Below, one piece after another: positions 25,691-35,052 of a stretch of 64,000 nucleotides of DNA (position 1 is the stretch's first letter; each line of letters starts with the position of its first letter). Location of the stretch: NCBI RefSeq assembly GCF_025989145.1, contig NZ_JAPDNQ010000001.1:1-64000 (forward strand). The letters run 5' to 3'. A program made the translations under genes and the position numbers. This stretch comes from Microbacterium sp. SSM24 (GTDB taxonomy: Bacteria > Actinomycetota > Actinomycetes > Actinomycetales > Microbacteriaceae). The notes under the pieces are model-generated. The model did not search any database, was not told the DNA's origin, and worked only from the letters and a program-made list of their open reading frames with translations.

Positions 25691-27378
25691 CGACGCCTGT
25701 TCACGCCGTGGTCGTCGGCAGCGGCATCGCCGGGCTGACCGTCGCGATCCACGCCGTGGATCACGGCTGCCGCGTGACCCTCGTGACGAAGGACGTGCTC
25801 GAGCACGCCAACACGCGGTACGCGCAGGGCGGGATCGCGGGCGTCATGTTCGATGACGACCGCGTCGAGGACCACATCCGCGACACTCTCGTGGCCGGCG
25901 CGGGCCTGAGCGACCCCGCCGCCGTGCGAGTGCTCGCCGAAGAGGGTCCCGCACGGATCCAGGAGCTCATCGACCTCGGTGTGTCGTTCGACCGCGATGC
26001 CGACGGCGGATTCGTCAAGGGTCTCGAGGCGGCCCACTCGTACCCGCGCATCCTGCATTCCGGAGGGGATGCGACGGGCACCGCGATCGAGAAGGCGCTC
26101 GTCGCCCGTCTCCGCGCCAGCGACGTGCGCGTGATCGAGCACGCGTTCCTCGTCGACCTCGTGCTCCAGGGCGGGTGCGTGCGCGGAGTGGAGCTGCTCG
26201 TCGGCGATCGCGCCGCGACCGACGCCTCCTCCGCGATCACCGGCTCGCGCGAGGTGATCGACGCCGACGCCGTCGTGCTGGCCACGGGCGGCGCGGGCGA
26301 GCTGTACGCCCACTCGACGAACCCGGCTGTCGCGACGGGCGACGGGATCGCCGCCGCGCTCCGCGCGGGTGCCGACGTGCGCGACCTCGAGTTCTTCCAG
26401 TTCCACCCGACGGTCCTCCCTGGACGCGACGACGCCTCGGAGCCCGCGGCCCGAGACGCGTTCCTCGTCTCGGAGGCCGTGCGCGGTGAGGGCGCCACCC
26501 TGATCGACGAGGCCGGTCGCCGATTCGTCTTCGACGTCCACCCCGACGGCGAGCTCGCACCCCGCGACGTCGTCGCGCGCGCGATCGCGCACCGCATGGA
26601 GCTGCAGGGCGGTCGTCCGGTGCTGCTCGACGCGACGCACCTCACCGCGGACGCCGACAGCGCGGCATTCCTCGCGCGGCGCTTTCCGACGATCGACCGC
26701 GCCGTGCGCGACCGCGGCCTCGACTGGGCACGAGAGCCCATCCCTGTCACCCCGGCGGCCCACTACCTGATGGGGGGCGTGACGACCGACCTGTTCGGAC
26801 GAACGACGCTTCCCGGCCTGTACGCCGTCGGCGAGGTGGCTCGCACGGGCGTGCACGGCGCGAACCGGCTGGCGTCGAACTCCCTCCTGGAGGGCGCCGT
26901 GTTCGGCTCGAGGGCGGGCGACGTGATCGCCCAGGACGCGGCATCCGGAGCCTGGCCCGAGCCCGTCGCGCGCACCCGCCCCGCAGCTCCGGCCGTGCCG
27001 CCGTCCTCCGACGTCGGCGTGTTCTCGCGCGAAGCGCTGCAGGCGCTGATGTGGGACGACGCCGGCCTCGTCCGCGACGAAGCCGGTCTCGCGCACGCTG
27101 CCCGTGTGATCGCGGGCTGGCGAGCCGCAATCCGCGAGCCGCAGACCGAGGTGGAGTACGAGGACGAGAACCTGCTGCTCGTCGCAGAGTCACTGGTCGC
27201 GGCGGCACGCGCGCGACGAGAGTCGGTCGGCGCGCACTTCCGGTCGGATGACCCGACTGACGAGACTCCACAGATCCACGGCGCCGCCGACACCTCGGGT
27301 GCGTACTACGCTGTCGCGACCCCCGATGCGTGGAGTTCTGCCGCTGCGCTCACCCACGAGGAGGCCACCGCATGCTGA
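25687..27378 (+). CDS. nadB: L-aspartate oxidase
   Basis: FAD enzyme oxidising L-aspartate to iminoaspartate for NadA. The 563-residue protein starts with the dinucleotide fold HAVVVGSGIAGLTVAIHAVD, followed by the succinate dehydrogenase-like flavoprotein core: TRYAQGGIAGVM, HSYPRILHSGGDATG, EFFQFHPTVLPG and HYLMGGVTTDLFGRTTLPGL. ATG 25687 overlaps the nadA stop by four bases. It ends seven bases into nadC. Confidence 0.95.
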   Translation: MTTPVHAVVVGSGIAGLTVAIHAVDHGCRVTLVTKDVLEHANTRYAQGGIAGVMFDDDRVEDHIRDTLVAGAGLSDPAAVRVLAEEGPARIQELIDLGVSFDRDADGGFVKGLEAAHSYPRILHSGGDATGTAIEKALVARLRASDVRVIEHAFLVDLVLQGGCVRGVELLVGDRAATDASSAITGSREVIDADAVVLATGGAGELYAHSTNPAVATGDGIAAALRAGADVRDLEFFQFHPTVLPGRDDASEPAARDAFLVSEAVRGEGATLIDEAGRRFVFDVHPDGELAPRDVVARAIAHRMELQGGRPVLLDATHLTADADSAAFLARRFPTIDRAVRDRGLDWAREPIPVTPAAHYLMGGVTTDLFGRTTLPGLYAVGEVARTGVHGANRLASNSLLEGAVFGSRAGDVIAQDAASGAWPEPVARTRPAAPAVPPSSDVGVFSREALQALMWDDAGLVRDEAGLAHAARVIAGWRAAIREPQTEVEYEDENLLLVAESLVAAARARRESVGAHFRSDDPTDETPQIHGAADTSGAYYAVATPDAWSSAAALTHEEATAC

Positions 27379-28244
27379 CTCGCGCCACGATCGACCGGAC
27401 CGTCGCCGCGGCCCTGGAAGAGGACGCGCCCTGGGGCGACCTCACGAGCGAGTACCTCATCGTCGAGACGGCCACGGCTCGCGCGGATCTCGTCGCGCGT
27501 GAACCCGGCGTCTTCAGCGGCGGCGAAGTGTTCGCGGCGGCGTTCCGGCTGACCGACCCTCGCATCGACGTCCAGCTCGTCGTCGAAGACGGCGAATGGT
27601 TCGAGCCCGGCGCGGTGCTCGCGGTCGTCACCGGGCCGGCCCGGGGGGTCCTCACGGCTGAGCGGGTCGGGCTGAACTTCGTGCAGCGGATGTCGGGCAC
27701 CGCCACCCTCACCGCCCGCTACGTCGCGGAGGTCGCCCACACGCGGGTCCGCATCGCCGACACGCGCAAGACGACGCCGGGGCTGCGCGCCTTCGAGCGC
27801 CGGGCCGTGCGCGACGGCGGCGGTCGCAACCACCGCTGGTCGCTCTCGGACGCCGTCATGGCGAAGGACAACCACCTCGCCGTACTCACACGCTCCGCGC
27901 CGGGCGAGTGGGGCTCGTCCGTGACGGCCGCGCTGCTCGCGGCGAAGGACAGGCTCCCCCACACCGCGCATCTCGAGGTCGAGGTCGACCGGCTCGACCA
28001 GATCGAGCCGGTGCTGGCCGCCGGCGTGGGCACGATCATGCTCGACAACTTCTCGCTCGACGATCTGCGCACGGGCGTGGCCCTGGTCGCCGGGCGCGCC
28101 ACGGTGGAGGCATCCGGCGGCGTCTCGCTCGAAACCGTGCGCGCGATCGCCGAGACCGGCGTGGACGTGATCTCGGTCGGCGCGCTCACGCATTCGGCGC
28201 GCGCGCTGGATCTCGGCCTCGACGTCCGCATCGACGCGCCCTGA
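27372..28244 (+). CDS. nadC: Nicotinate-nucleotide pyrophosphorylase (carboxylating)
   Basis: Quinolinate phosphoribosyltransferase, 290 residues; makes nicotinate mononucleotide from quinolinate and PRPP. Motifs include EEDAPWGDLTSEYL at the N-terminus, LNFVQRMSGTATLTARYV, the Arg/Lys-rich RIADTRKTTPGLRAFERRAV, and the barrel motifs EVEVDRLDQ and MLDNFSLDDLR. ATG 27372 overlaps the nadB end (ATGCTGA), so translation is coupled. An upstream in-frame start at 27330 lies within nadB and lacks support. Confidence 0.95.
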   Translation: MLTRATIDRTVAAALEEDAPWGDLTSEYLIVETATARADLVAREPGVFSGGEVFAAAFRLTDPRIDVQLVVEDGEWFEPGAVLAVVTGPARGVLTAERVGLNFVQRMSGTATLTARYVAEVAHTRVRIADTRKTTPGLRAFERRAVRDGGGRNHRWSLSDAVMAKDNHLAVLTRSAPGEWGSSVTAALLAAKDRLPHTAHLEVEVDRLDQIEPVLAAGVGTIMLDNFSLDDLRTGVALVAGRATVEASGGVSLETVRAIAETGVDVISVGALTHSARALDLGLDVRIDAP

Positions 28245-28252
28245 AGCCGGCG

Positions 28253-29404
28253 ATGGGCATGCTCTATCTCGACAGCGCGGCCACCACCCCGGTGCGACCC
28301 GAGGTGCTCGAGGCCATGATGCCGTTCCTCACCAGCCGGTTCGGCAACCCGTCGAGCCACCACACCGTCGGCGAAGACGCCGCCGGGGCGCTGGACGACG
28401 CGCGCGCCCGCGTCGCGCGGATCCTCGGGATGCGCGCCGGCGATGTGATCTTCACCTCCGGCGGGACCGAGGCCAACAACCTCGCGGTGAAGGGCATCGC
28501 GCTCGGCCGCGCGCAGCTGAACGGTTCGCGCCACGTCGTGACGACGCCGATCGAGCACGAGTCGATCCTCGAATCCGCCCGCTACCTCGAACGCCTCCAC
28601 GGGTTCGATGTGACGCTGGTCGGCGTCGACGAGCGCGGGCGCGTGGATCCGGATGCCGCGCGCGCGGCTCTCCGCGATGACACGGCTCTCTTCAGCATCG
28701 GGTACGCGAACAACGAGGTCGGAACCGTGCAGGATGTCCCGGCGATCGCCGCGGCCGCACGTGAGCGCGGCGTGCCCGTGCACCTCGACGCCGTCCAGGC
28801 GGCCGGGTGGCTGCCGCTGTCGGCCGCGGAGCTCGGCGTCGATGCGATCTCGCTGGCGGGACACAAGCTCGGCGCACCCAAGGGCACCGGCGTGCTCGCC
28901 GTGCGCGGTCGCGTTCCCCTCGAGCCGCTCCTCCACGGCGGCGGGCAGGAGCGCGGCCGCCGCAGCGGCACCGAGGACGTCGCCGGCGCCGTGGGACTGG
29001 CGACCGCGCTCGAGCTCGCCGAAGCCGGACGCGCCGCGGCATCCGCTCGCGTCACCGCCCTGCGCGAGCGCTTCGTCGCGCAGGTGCTCGCCGCGGTGCC
29101 CGCCGCCGCGCTCACGGGAGATCCCGTGCATCGTCTGCCGGGCACGGCGAGCTTCACGTTCGCCGGGACGTCCGGCGAAGCGGTGCTGCTCGAGCTCGAG
29201 CGGCGCGGAGTGGTCTCGTCGAGCGGCTCGGCGTGCGCAGCCGGAAGCGACGAGCCGTCGCACGTGCTCGTCGCGATGGGCATCGCACCCGAGGTCGCGC
29301 AGACCGCAGTGCGCTTCACATTCCCGGCCTCGCTGGACCAGCCGCTCGATGCCGTCGCGGCGGCGGTCGAGGCATCCGTCGCCGCTGTACGATCGGGCGG
29401 GTGA
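28253..29404 (+). CDS. nadS: Cysteine desulfurase, NadS type
   Basis: PLP enzyme of the NifS/IscS family, 383 residues, probably building the 4Fe-4S cluster of NadA as inferred for nadABC-linked copies. Features: MLYLDSAATTPVRPEVLEAM at the start, the FTSGGTEANNLAV motif, the cofactor lysine in SLAGHKLGAPKGTG and the catalytic cysteine in SSGSACAAGSDEPSH. ATG 28253 or 28259 could start it; neither has a strong ribosome site. No scaffold or iscR gene is nearby, which favours a dedicated role in the NAD operon. Confidence 0.88.
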   Translation: MGMLYLDSAATTPVRPEVLEAMMPFLTSRFGNPSSHHTVGEDAAGALDDARARVARILGMRAGDVIFTSGGTEANNLAVKGIALGRAQLNGSRHVVTTPIEHESILESARYLERLHGFDVTLVGVDERGRVDPDAARAALRDDTALFSIGYANNEVGTVQDVPAIAAAARERGVPVHLDAVQAAGWLPLSAAELGVDAISLAGHKLGAPKGTGVLAVRGRVPLEPLLHGGGQERGRRSGTEDVAGAVGLATALELAEAGRAAASARVTALRERFVAQVLAAVPAAALTGDPVHRLPGTASFTFAGTSGEAVLLELERRGVVSSSGSACAAGSDEPSHVLVAMGIAPEVAQTAVRFTFPASLDQPLDAVAAAVEASVAAVRSGG

Positions 29405-30351
29405 CCCCGTCGCCCGAGCCCGTCGTGACCGTGATCGTCCCGGGCTACGACGTGGCCGACTTCGCGCAGGAGGCCGTCGACTCGCTGCGCGCGCAGACGC
29501 TGACCGCGTGGAACGCGATCCTCATCGACGACGCGTCGACCGACGGCACCGGGGCGATCTTCGACACGGCGGCCGACGCGGACGCGCGCTTCCGTGTCGT
29601 GCACCATGCGGTGCGCGCCGGGCTCAGCGCCGCACGCAACACCGGCCTCGACCTGGTGGCGACCCCGTACGTCGCGTTCCTCGACGCCGACGACCGCTAC
29701 ACGCCTCGGGCGCTCGAGCGCCTCGTAGGCACGGTCGAGCGCAGCGGGAGCGACCTCGCGCTCGGCGCGTACGTGCGGCTGCGCCCCGACGCCGCCGGCG
29801 GATACCGCGCCGGACACGTGCAGCCGTGGGTCGCCGCCGCCACCGACCCCGAGCGGCTGTCCACCACCCTCGACGCGCATCCCGACGCATCCGGCAACAT
29901 CGTCGCGTGGTCGAAGGTGAGCCGCCTCGACCTGTGGCGTCGCGAGGGGCTGCGATTCCCCGTCGGGAAGGCGTACGAGGACCAGATCGTCGCACAGCAG
30001 CTGTACACGCGGGCACGCGGATTCGACGTCGTCCCGGATGTGGTCGTGGAATGGCGGGAGCGGGCGGACGGATCCTCGATCACGCAGCAGAAGTCGCAGC
30101 TGCCCGTGCTGCGCGACTACCTCGAGGCGCTCGCGGGTGGAATCGCGGTCCTGGATGCCGCGGGCCAGCCGCGCGCGGCGGCATCCCGCGTGAGGCTCAT
30201 CCTCTCGATGGATCTGCCGCCGCTCGTCGAGATCGCGCGCGACCACCCCGACGCGGAGTATCGCCGCACGCTCGGCGCCTTCGTGCGGCGGCTCGCCGCC
30301 CGCGACGGCGCCGCGCTCGACGCCCCCGCCGCCGAGGCCGCCGCCTGGTAG
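29401..30351 (+). CDS. Glycosyltransferase family 2 protein
   Basis: GT-A-fold glycosyltransferase of 316 residues, cytosolic with no membrane segment. It has VTVIVPGYDVADFAQEAVDS at the N-terminus, LIDDASTDGT for nucleotide-sugar binding, VAFLDADDRYTP with the metal-binding DxD, and a C-terminal region containing KAYEDQIVAQQLYTRA. GTG 29401 overlaps the nadS stop (GTGA), so it is translationally coupled to the NAD operon although the link to NAD metabolism is obscure. Acceptor and sugar are unknown; teichoic acid or exopolysaccharide transfer is typical of such proteins. Confidence 0.83.
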   Translation: MTPSPEPVVTVIVPGYDVADFAQEAVDSLRAQTLTAWNAILIDDASTDGTGAIFDTAADADARFRVVHHAVRAGLSAARNTGLDLVATPYVAFLDADDRYTPRALERLVGTVERSGSDLALGAYVRLRPDAAGGYRAGHVQPWVAAATDPERLSTTLDAHPDASGNIVAWSKVSRLDLWRREGLRFPVGKAYEDQIVAQQLYTRARGFDVVPDVVVEWRERADGSSITQQKSQLPVLRDYLEALAGGIAVLDAAGQPRAAASRVRLILSMDLPPLVEIARDHPDAEYRRTLGAFVRRLAARDGAALDAPAAEAAAW

Positions 30352-30355
30352 CCGC

Positions 30356-32386
30356 TCAGGCGCTGGGCAGGTCGGGCGCGGCCACCCACGGTTCCGCAGG
30401 AGTCTGCGCGGGTCGCGCCGCGGCGCCGGCGCGGGAGGCGCGCTCCGCCGGCGGGCGATCGGCACGGCGATCCGGATGGTCGGCAGGTGCGTCGGACTCC
30501 TCGATCTCGAGGATCTTCGACGCGGCGAGCTGCTCCGCTGCGAGCTCGGCGTAGAGGCCGTCCCGCGCGAGGAGCGTCGCATGGGTGCCCGACTCGACGA
30601 TGCGCCCCGCCTCGACGACGTGGATGATGTCGGCGGCCATCACCGTCGACAGCCGGTGAGCGATCGACAGCGTCGTGCGGCCGCGGGCCGCGGCATCCAG
30701 TGCCTCCTGCACCACGCGCTCCGACACGGTGTCGAGCGCGGAGGTCGCCTCGTCGAGCAGCAGAACCGGAGGGTCTTTCAGCAGCACGCGCGCGATCGCG
30801 ATGCGCTGCTTCTCGCCCCCGGAGAGACGGTAGCCGCGTTCGCCGACCACGGTGTCGTAGCCGAGGTCGAACCCCTCGATGATGTGGTGGATGTTCGCCG
30901 CCCGGCACGCGGCCTCGAGCTCGGCGTCCGTGGCCTCGGGCTTGGCGTACCGCAGGTTCTCCCGGATCGTCGCGTGGAACAGGTAGGTCTCCTGCGAGAC
31001 GATGCCCACCTGGTCGATGATCGACTCCTGCTGCAGCGCACGGACGTCCTCGCCCGCGAAGAGGACCGAGCCGTCGGATGCCTCGTACATGCGAGGCGTC
31101 AGGTACAGCACCGTCGTCTTCCCGGCGCCGGACGGCCCCACGAACGCGACGTGCTGGCCCGGCTCGGCGGTGAACGTGACCCCCTGAAGGGTCGGACGGG
31201 CGGTGGGCGCGGCATCCGGATAGCGGAACACCACGTCGCGGAACTCGATGCGTCCGAGCGGACCGGGAGCGCGCTCGACCGGGATCGCGGCGGGAGCGTC
31301 GCGGATGGCGGGTTCGAGGTCGAGGTACTCGAAGATGCGGGCGAACAGGGCCGCAGAGGTCTGCAGATCGAGGCTCACCCGCATGAGTCCCATGAGCGGC
31401 ATGAGAAGACGCGCCTGCACCGCGGTGAACGCGACCACGGTGCCGGCGGTGATCACGACGTCGCCGCCGGTGATGAGGGAGCCGGCGACCAGGTAGATCA
31501 CGGCGGGGACGCTGGCCATGAGCACCTGCACGACGGCGAAGAACCCCTGCCCGCTCATCGCACGGCGCACCTGAAGGCGTACCTGGTTGCGGTTCTCGTC
31601 GGCGTAGCGCGCGGACTCGGCGCGCTGACGGTTGAACGACTTCGACAGCAGGATGCCCGAGACGCTCAGCGTCTCCTGCGTGATGGAGGTGAGCTCGGAC
31701 AGCGACTCCTGCGTCTCGCCCGCGATGCGGGCGCGCACCTGGCCGACGCGGCGCTGCACGATGACGAGGATCGGCATGAGCACCACGGCGATGATCGTCA
31801 GCCGCCAGTCGATGATGATCATCGCCACGAGCGACGCGATGACGGTCACGGCGTTGCCGAGAATGCTCGTGAAGGTATTGGTGAGCACCCCCGACACTCC
31901 GCCGACGTCGTTCTGGAGGCGCGACTGGATCACACCGGTCTTGGTGCGGGTGAAGAACCCGAGCTCCATCGCCTGAAGATGATCGAACAGCGTCACCCGC
32001 AGATCGCCGGTGACCCGATTGCCGATCGTCGAGGTGAACCACGTCTGCAGCACGCCCAGGCCCGCCGAGGCGAGGAACAGCAGGATCATGAGACCGACCA
32101 GTCGCCACAGCAGCGGCATGTCGGGCGGAGAGCCGTCCGTCGGGAACAGGGCGTCGTCGAAGATGCGCTGCACGATCAAGGGTGGGATGACCGCGATGGC
32201 CGCACCGACGACGACGAGGACCGCCGTGAAGACGAGCGACCACGTGTAGGGGCGGAACAGCGCCACGACACGGCGGGCGAGGTGCGGGATCTTCGGGGCA
32301 GCCGCGTTGATCTTCTTCTGCGCGTCGATGTCGACACCGCGGAAGCCGGGATGGCCGCCCCCGCCGCCGCCTCCACCGCCACGCAT
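30356..32386 (-). CDS. ABC exporter, fused permease and ATPase
   Basis: Half-size type IV exporter of 676 residues: six membrane helices (about residues 40-330), then an ATPase domain with GPSGAGKTTVLYLTPRM (Walker A), RLSGGEKQRIAIARVLL (signature) and VLLLDEATSALD (Walker B). It works as a homodimer or heterodimer; the substrate (lipid, peptide or drug) is unknown. The N-terminus has nine consecutive glycines after MR, and the C-terminus is a polar tail of about 70 residues. ATG 32386 is chosen for the GGAGAAGGTGAG upstream. It converges on the glycosyltransferase with a four-base gap. Confidence 0.9.
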   Translation of the reverse strand: MRGGGGGGGGGHPGFRGVDIDAQKKINAAAPKIPHLARRVVALFRPYTWSLVFTAVLVVVGAAIAVIPPLIVQRIFDDALFPTDGSPPDMPLLWRLVGLMILLFLASAGLGVLQTWFTSTIGNRVTGDLRVTLFDHLQAMELGFFTRTKTGVIQSRLQNDVGGVSGVLTNTFTSILGNAVTVIASLVAMIIIDWRLTIIAVVLMPILVIVQRRVGQVRARIAGETQESLSELTSITQETLSVSGILLSKSFNRQRAESARYADENRNQVRLQVRRAMSGQGFFAVVQVLMASVPAVIYLVAGSLITGGDVVITAGTVVAFTAVQARLLMPLMGLMRVSLDLQTSAALFARIFEYLDLEPAIRDAPAAIPVERAPGPLGRIEFRDVVFRYPDAAPTARPTLQGVTFTAEPGQHVAFVGPSGAGKTTVLYLTPRMYEASDGSVLFAGEDVRALQQESIIDQVGIVSQETYLFHATIRENLRYAKPEATDAELEAACRAANIHHIIEGFDLGYDTVVGERGYRLSGGEKQRIAIARVLLKDPPVLLLDEATSALDTVSERVVQEALDAAARGRTTLSIAHRLSTVMAADIIHVVEAGRIVESGTHATLLARDGLYAELAAEQLAASKILEIEESDAPADHPDRRADRPPAERASRAGAAARPAQTPAEPWVAAPDLPSA

Positions 32387-32430
32387 GCTCACCTTCTCCA
32401 GCCTAGTGACGGCCTCCCCCACCCCGGCGC

Positions 32431-32436
32431 TAGGCT
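32431..32436 (+). promoter_or_regulatory. -10 element of the 70-residue gene (leaderless)
   Basis: TAGGCT is six bases before ATG 32443, with GTGACG 19 bases further upstream. No ribosome site is present. Confidence 0.45.
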
Positions 32437-32442
32437 GACGCC

Positions 32443-32655
32443 ATGACCTCCACGCCTGAGACCCCCGCCCACGACGGCTCCGACCTGGCGGAGCTCCGCG
32501 AGGAGATCGATGCGCTCAAGGCGATCCCCGAGGAGGAGCTGCTCAACCCCCTCCCCTCGATCGTCGAGGAGCGCGAGCCGGCGCCCCGCCCGACCGACGC
32601 GATCGGCTCCGAGAAGTGGGACCGCCCGGCGTCCGAGGAGACGCTCGAGAACTGA
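32443..32655 (+). CDS. Small acidic hypothetical protein
   Basis: A 70-residue, strongly acidic, hydrophilic protein: a helix-like segment LAELREEIDALKAIPEEEL followed by a Pro-rich region and the end GSEKWDRPASEETLEN. I do not recognise a family with a function. The -10-like TAGGCT six bases before the ATG, and codon use like its neighbours, argue that it is real. It diverges from the ABC exporter by 56 bases. Confidence 0.6.
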   Translation: MTSTPETPAHDGSDLAELREEIDALKAIPEEELLNPLPSIVEEREPAPRPTDAIGSEKWDRPASEETLEN

Positions 32656-32854
32656 CGTCCGTTCTCGCGGGAGCAACCCGCCCCTGACGAGAAGCCGGAG
32701 AGATCCGGTCCCTGCGGGAATGTCGTGTCCGACCCCGCCGTTATCCTGAGGGCTTGCCGTTTTCGCACGCCCTCTTTCGCCATCGACGCATGGCCATCTC
32801 GCCATCCCGGCATGGCCCCTCCCGCCCTTTCGACCCCATAGAGGAGACGACCCT

Positions 32855-34372
32855 ATGGCCGCCACCGACATGCAGCCCGCAACCGGCAGCGTCACGCTGC
32901 CCGCGGCATCCACCCCCACGCTCGGCCCGCGGGAGAGCCGCGTCATCTGGCTGCTCCTCGCGGCCGCCTTCGTCGCGATCCTCAACGAGACCACGATGGG
33001 CGTGGCGATCCCGCACCTCATCACCGATCTCGGCATCACGGCGCTCTCCGCGCAGTGGCTCACGACCGCGTTCATGCTGACGATGGCGGTCGTCATCCCG
33101 ATCACGGGCTTCCTCCTGCGTCGCTTCACGACCCGTGCGATGTTCATCGCCGCGATGGGCCTCTTCTCGCTGGGAACGCTCATCGCATTCCTGTCCCCGG
33201 GGTTCACGATGCTGCTCATCGCGCGCGTCGTGCAAGCCTCCGGAACGGCCATCATGATGCCGCTGCTCATGACGACCCTCATGACGGTCGTGCCCGCGGC
33301 CATCCGCGGCCGCATGATGGGGCGCGTCAGCATCGTCATCTCGCTCGCCCCGGCGATCGGGCCGACCCTCGCGGGTGCGATCCTCAACAACTTCGAGTGG
33401 CGATGGATCTTCGGCATCGTGCTCCCGATCGCGGTCGTGGCGCTGTTCGTCGGCGCACGCTGGATCCACAACCTCGGCGAGACGACGCACGCCCCGATCG
33501 ACGTGCTCTCGGTGATCCTCTCCGCCCTCGGCTTCGGTGGACTCGTCTTCGGCCTGAGCCAGCTCGGCGCCGGCGGGCACGGGAGCGGTGCGGATGCCGC
33601 GGCCGCGAGCGCCGCGTCGACCACGACGCTCGTCGTGTCGCTCGTCGTGGGCGTGATCGCGCTGGGCCTGTTCGGCTGGCGTCAGGTCATCCTGCAGCGC
33701 AAGGACGACGCACTGCTCGATCTTCGCGTCTTCCGCAGCGCGAACTTCTCGCTGTCGATCGGGCAGATGGTGATCATGTCGATGGCCTTCTTCGGCGCGA
33801 TCACCGTCGTTCCGCTCTACCTGCAGGACGTGCTCGAGGTCGACCCGCTCACCACCGGGCTCGTCGTCCTCCCGGGCGCCCTCGCGATGGGCCTGGCAGG
33901 TCCGTTCATCGGCCGCGTGTACGACCGCTGGGGCACGACGGTGCTGCTGGTGCCCGGCGCCGTGATCACGAGCGCGATGCTGTGGTTCTACACGTCGTTC
34001 GGCACCGAGACGCCGGTGTGGCTCGTCGCCGTCGCGCAGACCGTGCTCTCGCTAGGCCTGGCACTGTCGTTCACGCCCCTGTTCACGGCCTCGCTCGCGT
34101 CGCTGCAGCCGAAGTTCTACTCGTACGGGTCGGCCGTCGTCGGCACGGCGCAGCAGGTCGCCGGCGCAGCCGGCATCGCGCTCATGTTCGGTGTCATGGC
34201 CTCGGCGTCGGCCGCGGCATCCGCCTCGGGCGCCGACGAGCTCGCGGCGGGCTCCGCGGGCACGCATGCCGCCTTCCTCACGGCCGCGATCCTGTCGCTG
34301 CCGCTGCTGGTGGGCGCGTTCCTCGTCCGCAAGCCGGCCGAACAGCCGATGGGCGCTCACTCCGCCCACTGA
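32855..34372 (+). CDS. DHA2-family MFS drug efflux transporter
   Basis: Proton antiporter of the EmrB/QacA (14-TM) type, 505 residues, probably exporting hydrophobic or cationic drugs. Helix 1 contains LNETTMGVAIPHLITDLGI, the family motif after the first membrane span; the loop RFTTRAMF and the helix-5 motif APAIGPTLAGAI are antiporter features. GAGGAG precedes ATG 32855. No regulator is adjacent, and the 199 bases upstream show no clear operator. A strong hairpin follows the stop. Confidence 0.88.
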   Translation: MAATDMQPATGSVTLPAASTPTLGPRESRVIWLLLAAAFVAILNETTMGVAIPHLITDLGITALSAQWLTTAFMLTMAVVIPITGFLLRRFTTRAMFIAAMGLFSLGTLIAFLSPGFTMLLIARVVQASGTAIMMPLLMTTLMTVVPAAIRGRMMGRVSIVISLAPAIGPTLAGAILNNFEWRWIFGIVLPIAVVALFVGARWIHNLGETTHAPIDVLSVILSALGFGGLVFGLSQLGAGGHGSGADAAAASAASTTTLVVSLVVGVIALGLFGWRQVILQRKDDALLDLRVFRSANFSLSIGQMVIMSMAFFGAITVVPLYLQDVLEVDPLTTGLVVLPGALAMGLAGPFIGRVYDRWGTTVLLVPGAVITSAMLWFYTSFGTETPVWLVAVAQTVLSLGLALSFTPLFTASLASLQPKFYSYGSAVVGTAQQVAGAAGIALMFGVMASASAAASASGADELAAGSAGTHAAFLTAAILSLPLLVGAFLVRKPAEQPMGAHSAH

Positions 34373-34388
34373 GTCCGGTATCACCGTG

Positions 34389-34421
34389 ATGCCCCATCCC
34401 CTCGACCCGGGGGTGGGGCAT
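34389..34421 (+). terminator. Terminator after the MFS transporter
   Basis: A 13-bp stem (34389-34401 with 34409-34421, one G-T pair) with a seven-base loop starts 17 bases past the MFS stop. There is no T-run, as is common in high-GC actinomycetes. Confidence 0.65.
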
Positions 34422-34463
34422 CCGGCATTGTGGGTGTCCTCCACCGATCCGCAGGAGGCCCCG

Positions 34464-35042
34464 ATGATCGTCCAGACCCCTGAACCCGACCAGGCGACCG
34501 GACACGTGTCCGACATGTATGCGGGCGACGTGGCCGATGTCGGCTTCGTCTTCACCCATACGCGTGCGATGGCGGTGAACCCCGAAGCCCACGCGGCGTT
34601 CGAATCGCTGCTGAAGGCCGCCGTCCCGTCGATCGGACTGCGCACGTACGAACTCGCGACCCTCGGCGCGGCGCGGGCGATCGGCTCGTCGCACTGCCTG
34701 CTCGCGCACGGGCGCAAGACCCTGCGGGCCGGACTCGTGGACGAGGCCCAGCTCGAACGACTCGCGCGCGACTACACCGACGCCGGCCTGAGCGAGGCGG
34801 ATGTCGCCGTGATGGCGTTCGCGGAACGTCTGTCCACCGAGCCGCAGAAGATGACGGATGCCGACACCCTGCGTCTGCGGGAGGTCGGCTTCTCCGACCG
34901 GCAGATCGTCGACATCACGATCGCGGCATCCGCTCGCAACTTCCTCAGTCGCATGCTTCTCGCCCTGGCCGTGCCGGTCGACGAGGTGCCCGACCTGAGT
35001 CCCGGCCTCGTCGAGGCACTGCTGTCACCACTGGAGGGGTGA
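34464..35042 (+). CDS. AhpD-like / carboxymuconolactone decarboxylase family protein
   Basis: All-helical 192-residue protein resembling peroxidase-related AhpD-fold enzymes. The motif region reads SSHCLLAHGRKTLRAG: the ExxCxxCxxxH pattern is reduced to one Cys plus the His, with Ser at the first Cys position, so classic disulfide reductase activity is doubtful. The C-terminal half repeats the helical pattern (ADVAVMAFAERLSTEPQKMT). AGGAGG lies seven bases before ATG 34464. It converges on the 5-TM gene with a ten-base gap. Confidence 0.78.
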   Translation: MIVQTPEPDQATGHVSDMYAGDVADVGFVFTHTRAMAVNPEAHAAFESLLKAAVPSIGLRTYELATLGAARAIGSSHCLLAHGRKTLRAGLVDEAQLERLARDYTDAGLSEADVAVMAFAERLSTEPQKMTDADTLRLREVGFSDRQIVDITIAASARNFLSRMLLALAVPVDEVPDLSPGLVEALLSPLEG

Positions 35043-35052
35043 GAGCGGCACG

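Noticed and set aside
34464..35042. Call as a functional AhpD alkylhydroperoxidase
   Set aside because: The CxxC pair needed for disulfide chemistry is reduced to SxxC, so only fold-level family membership is claimed.
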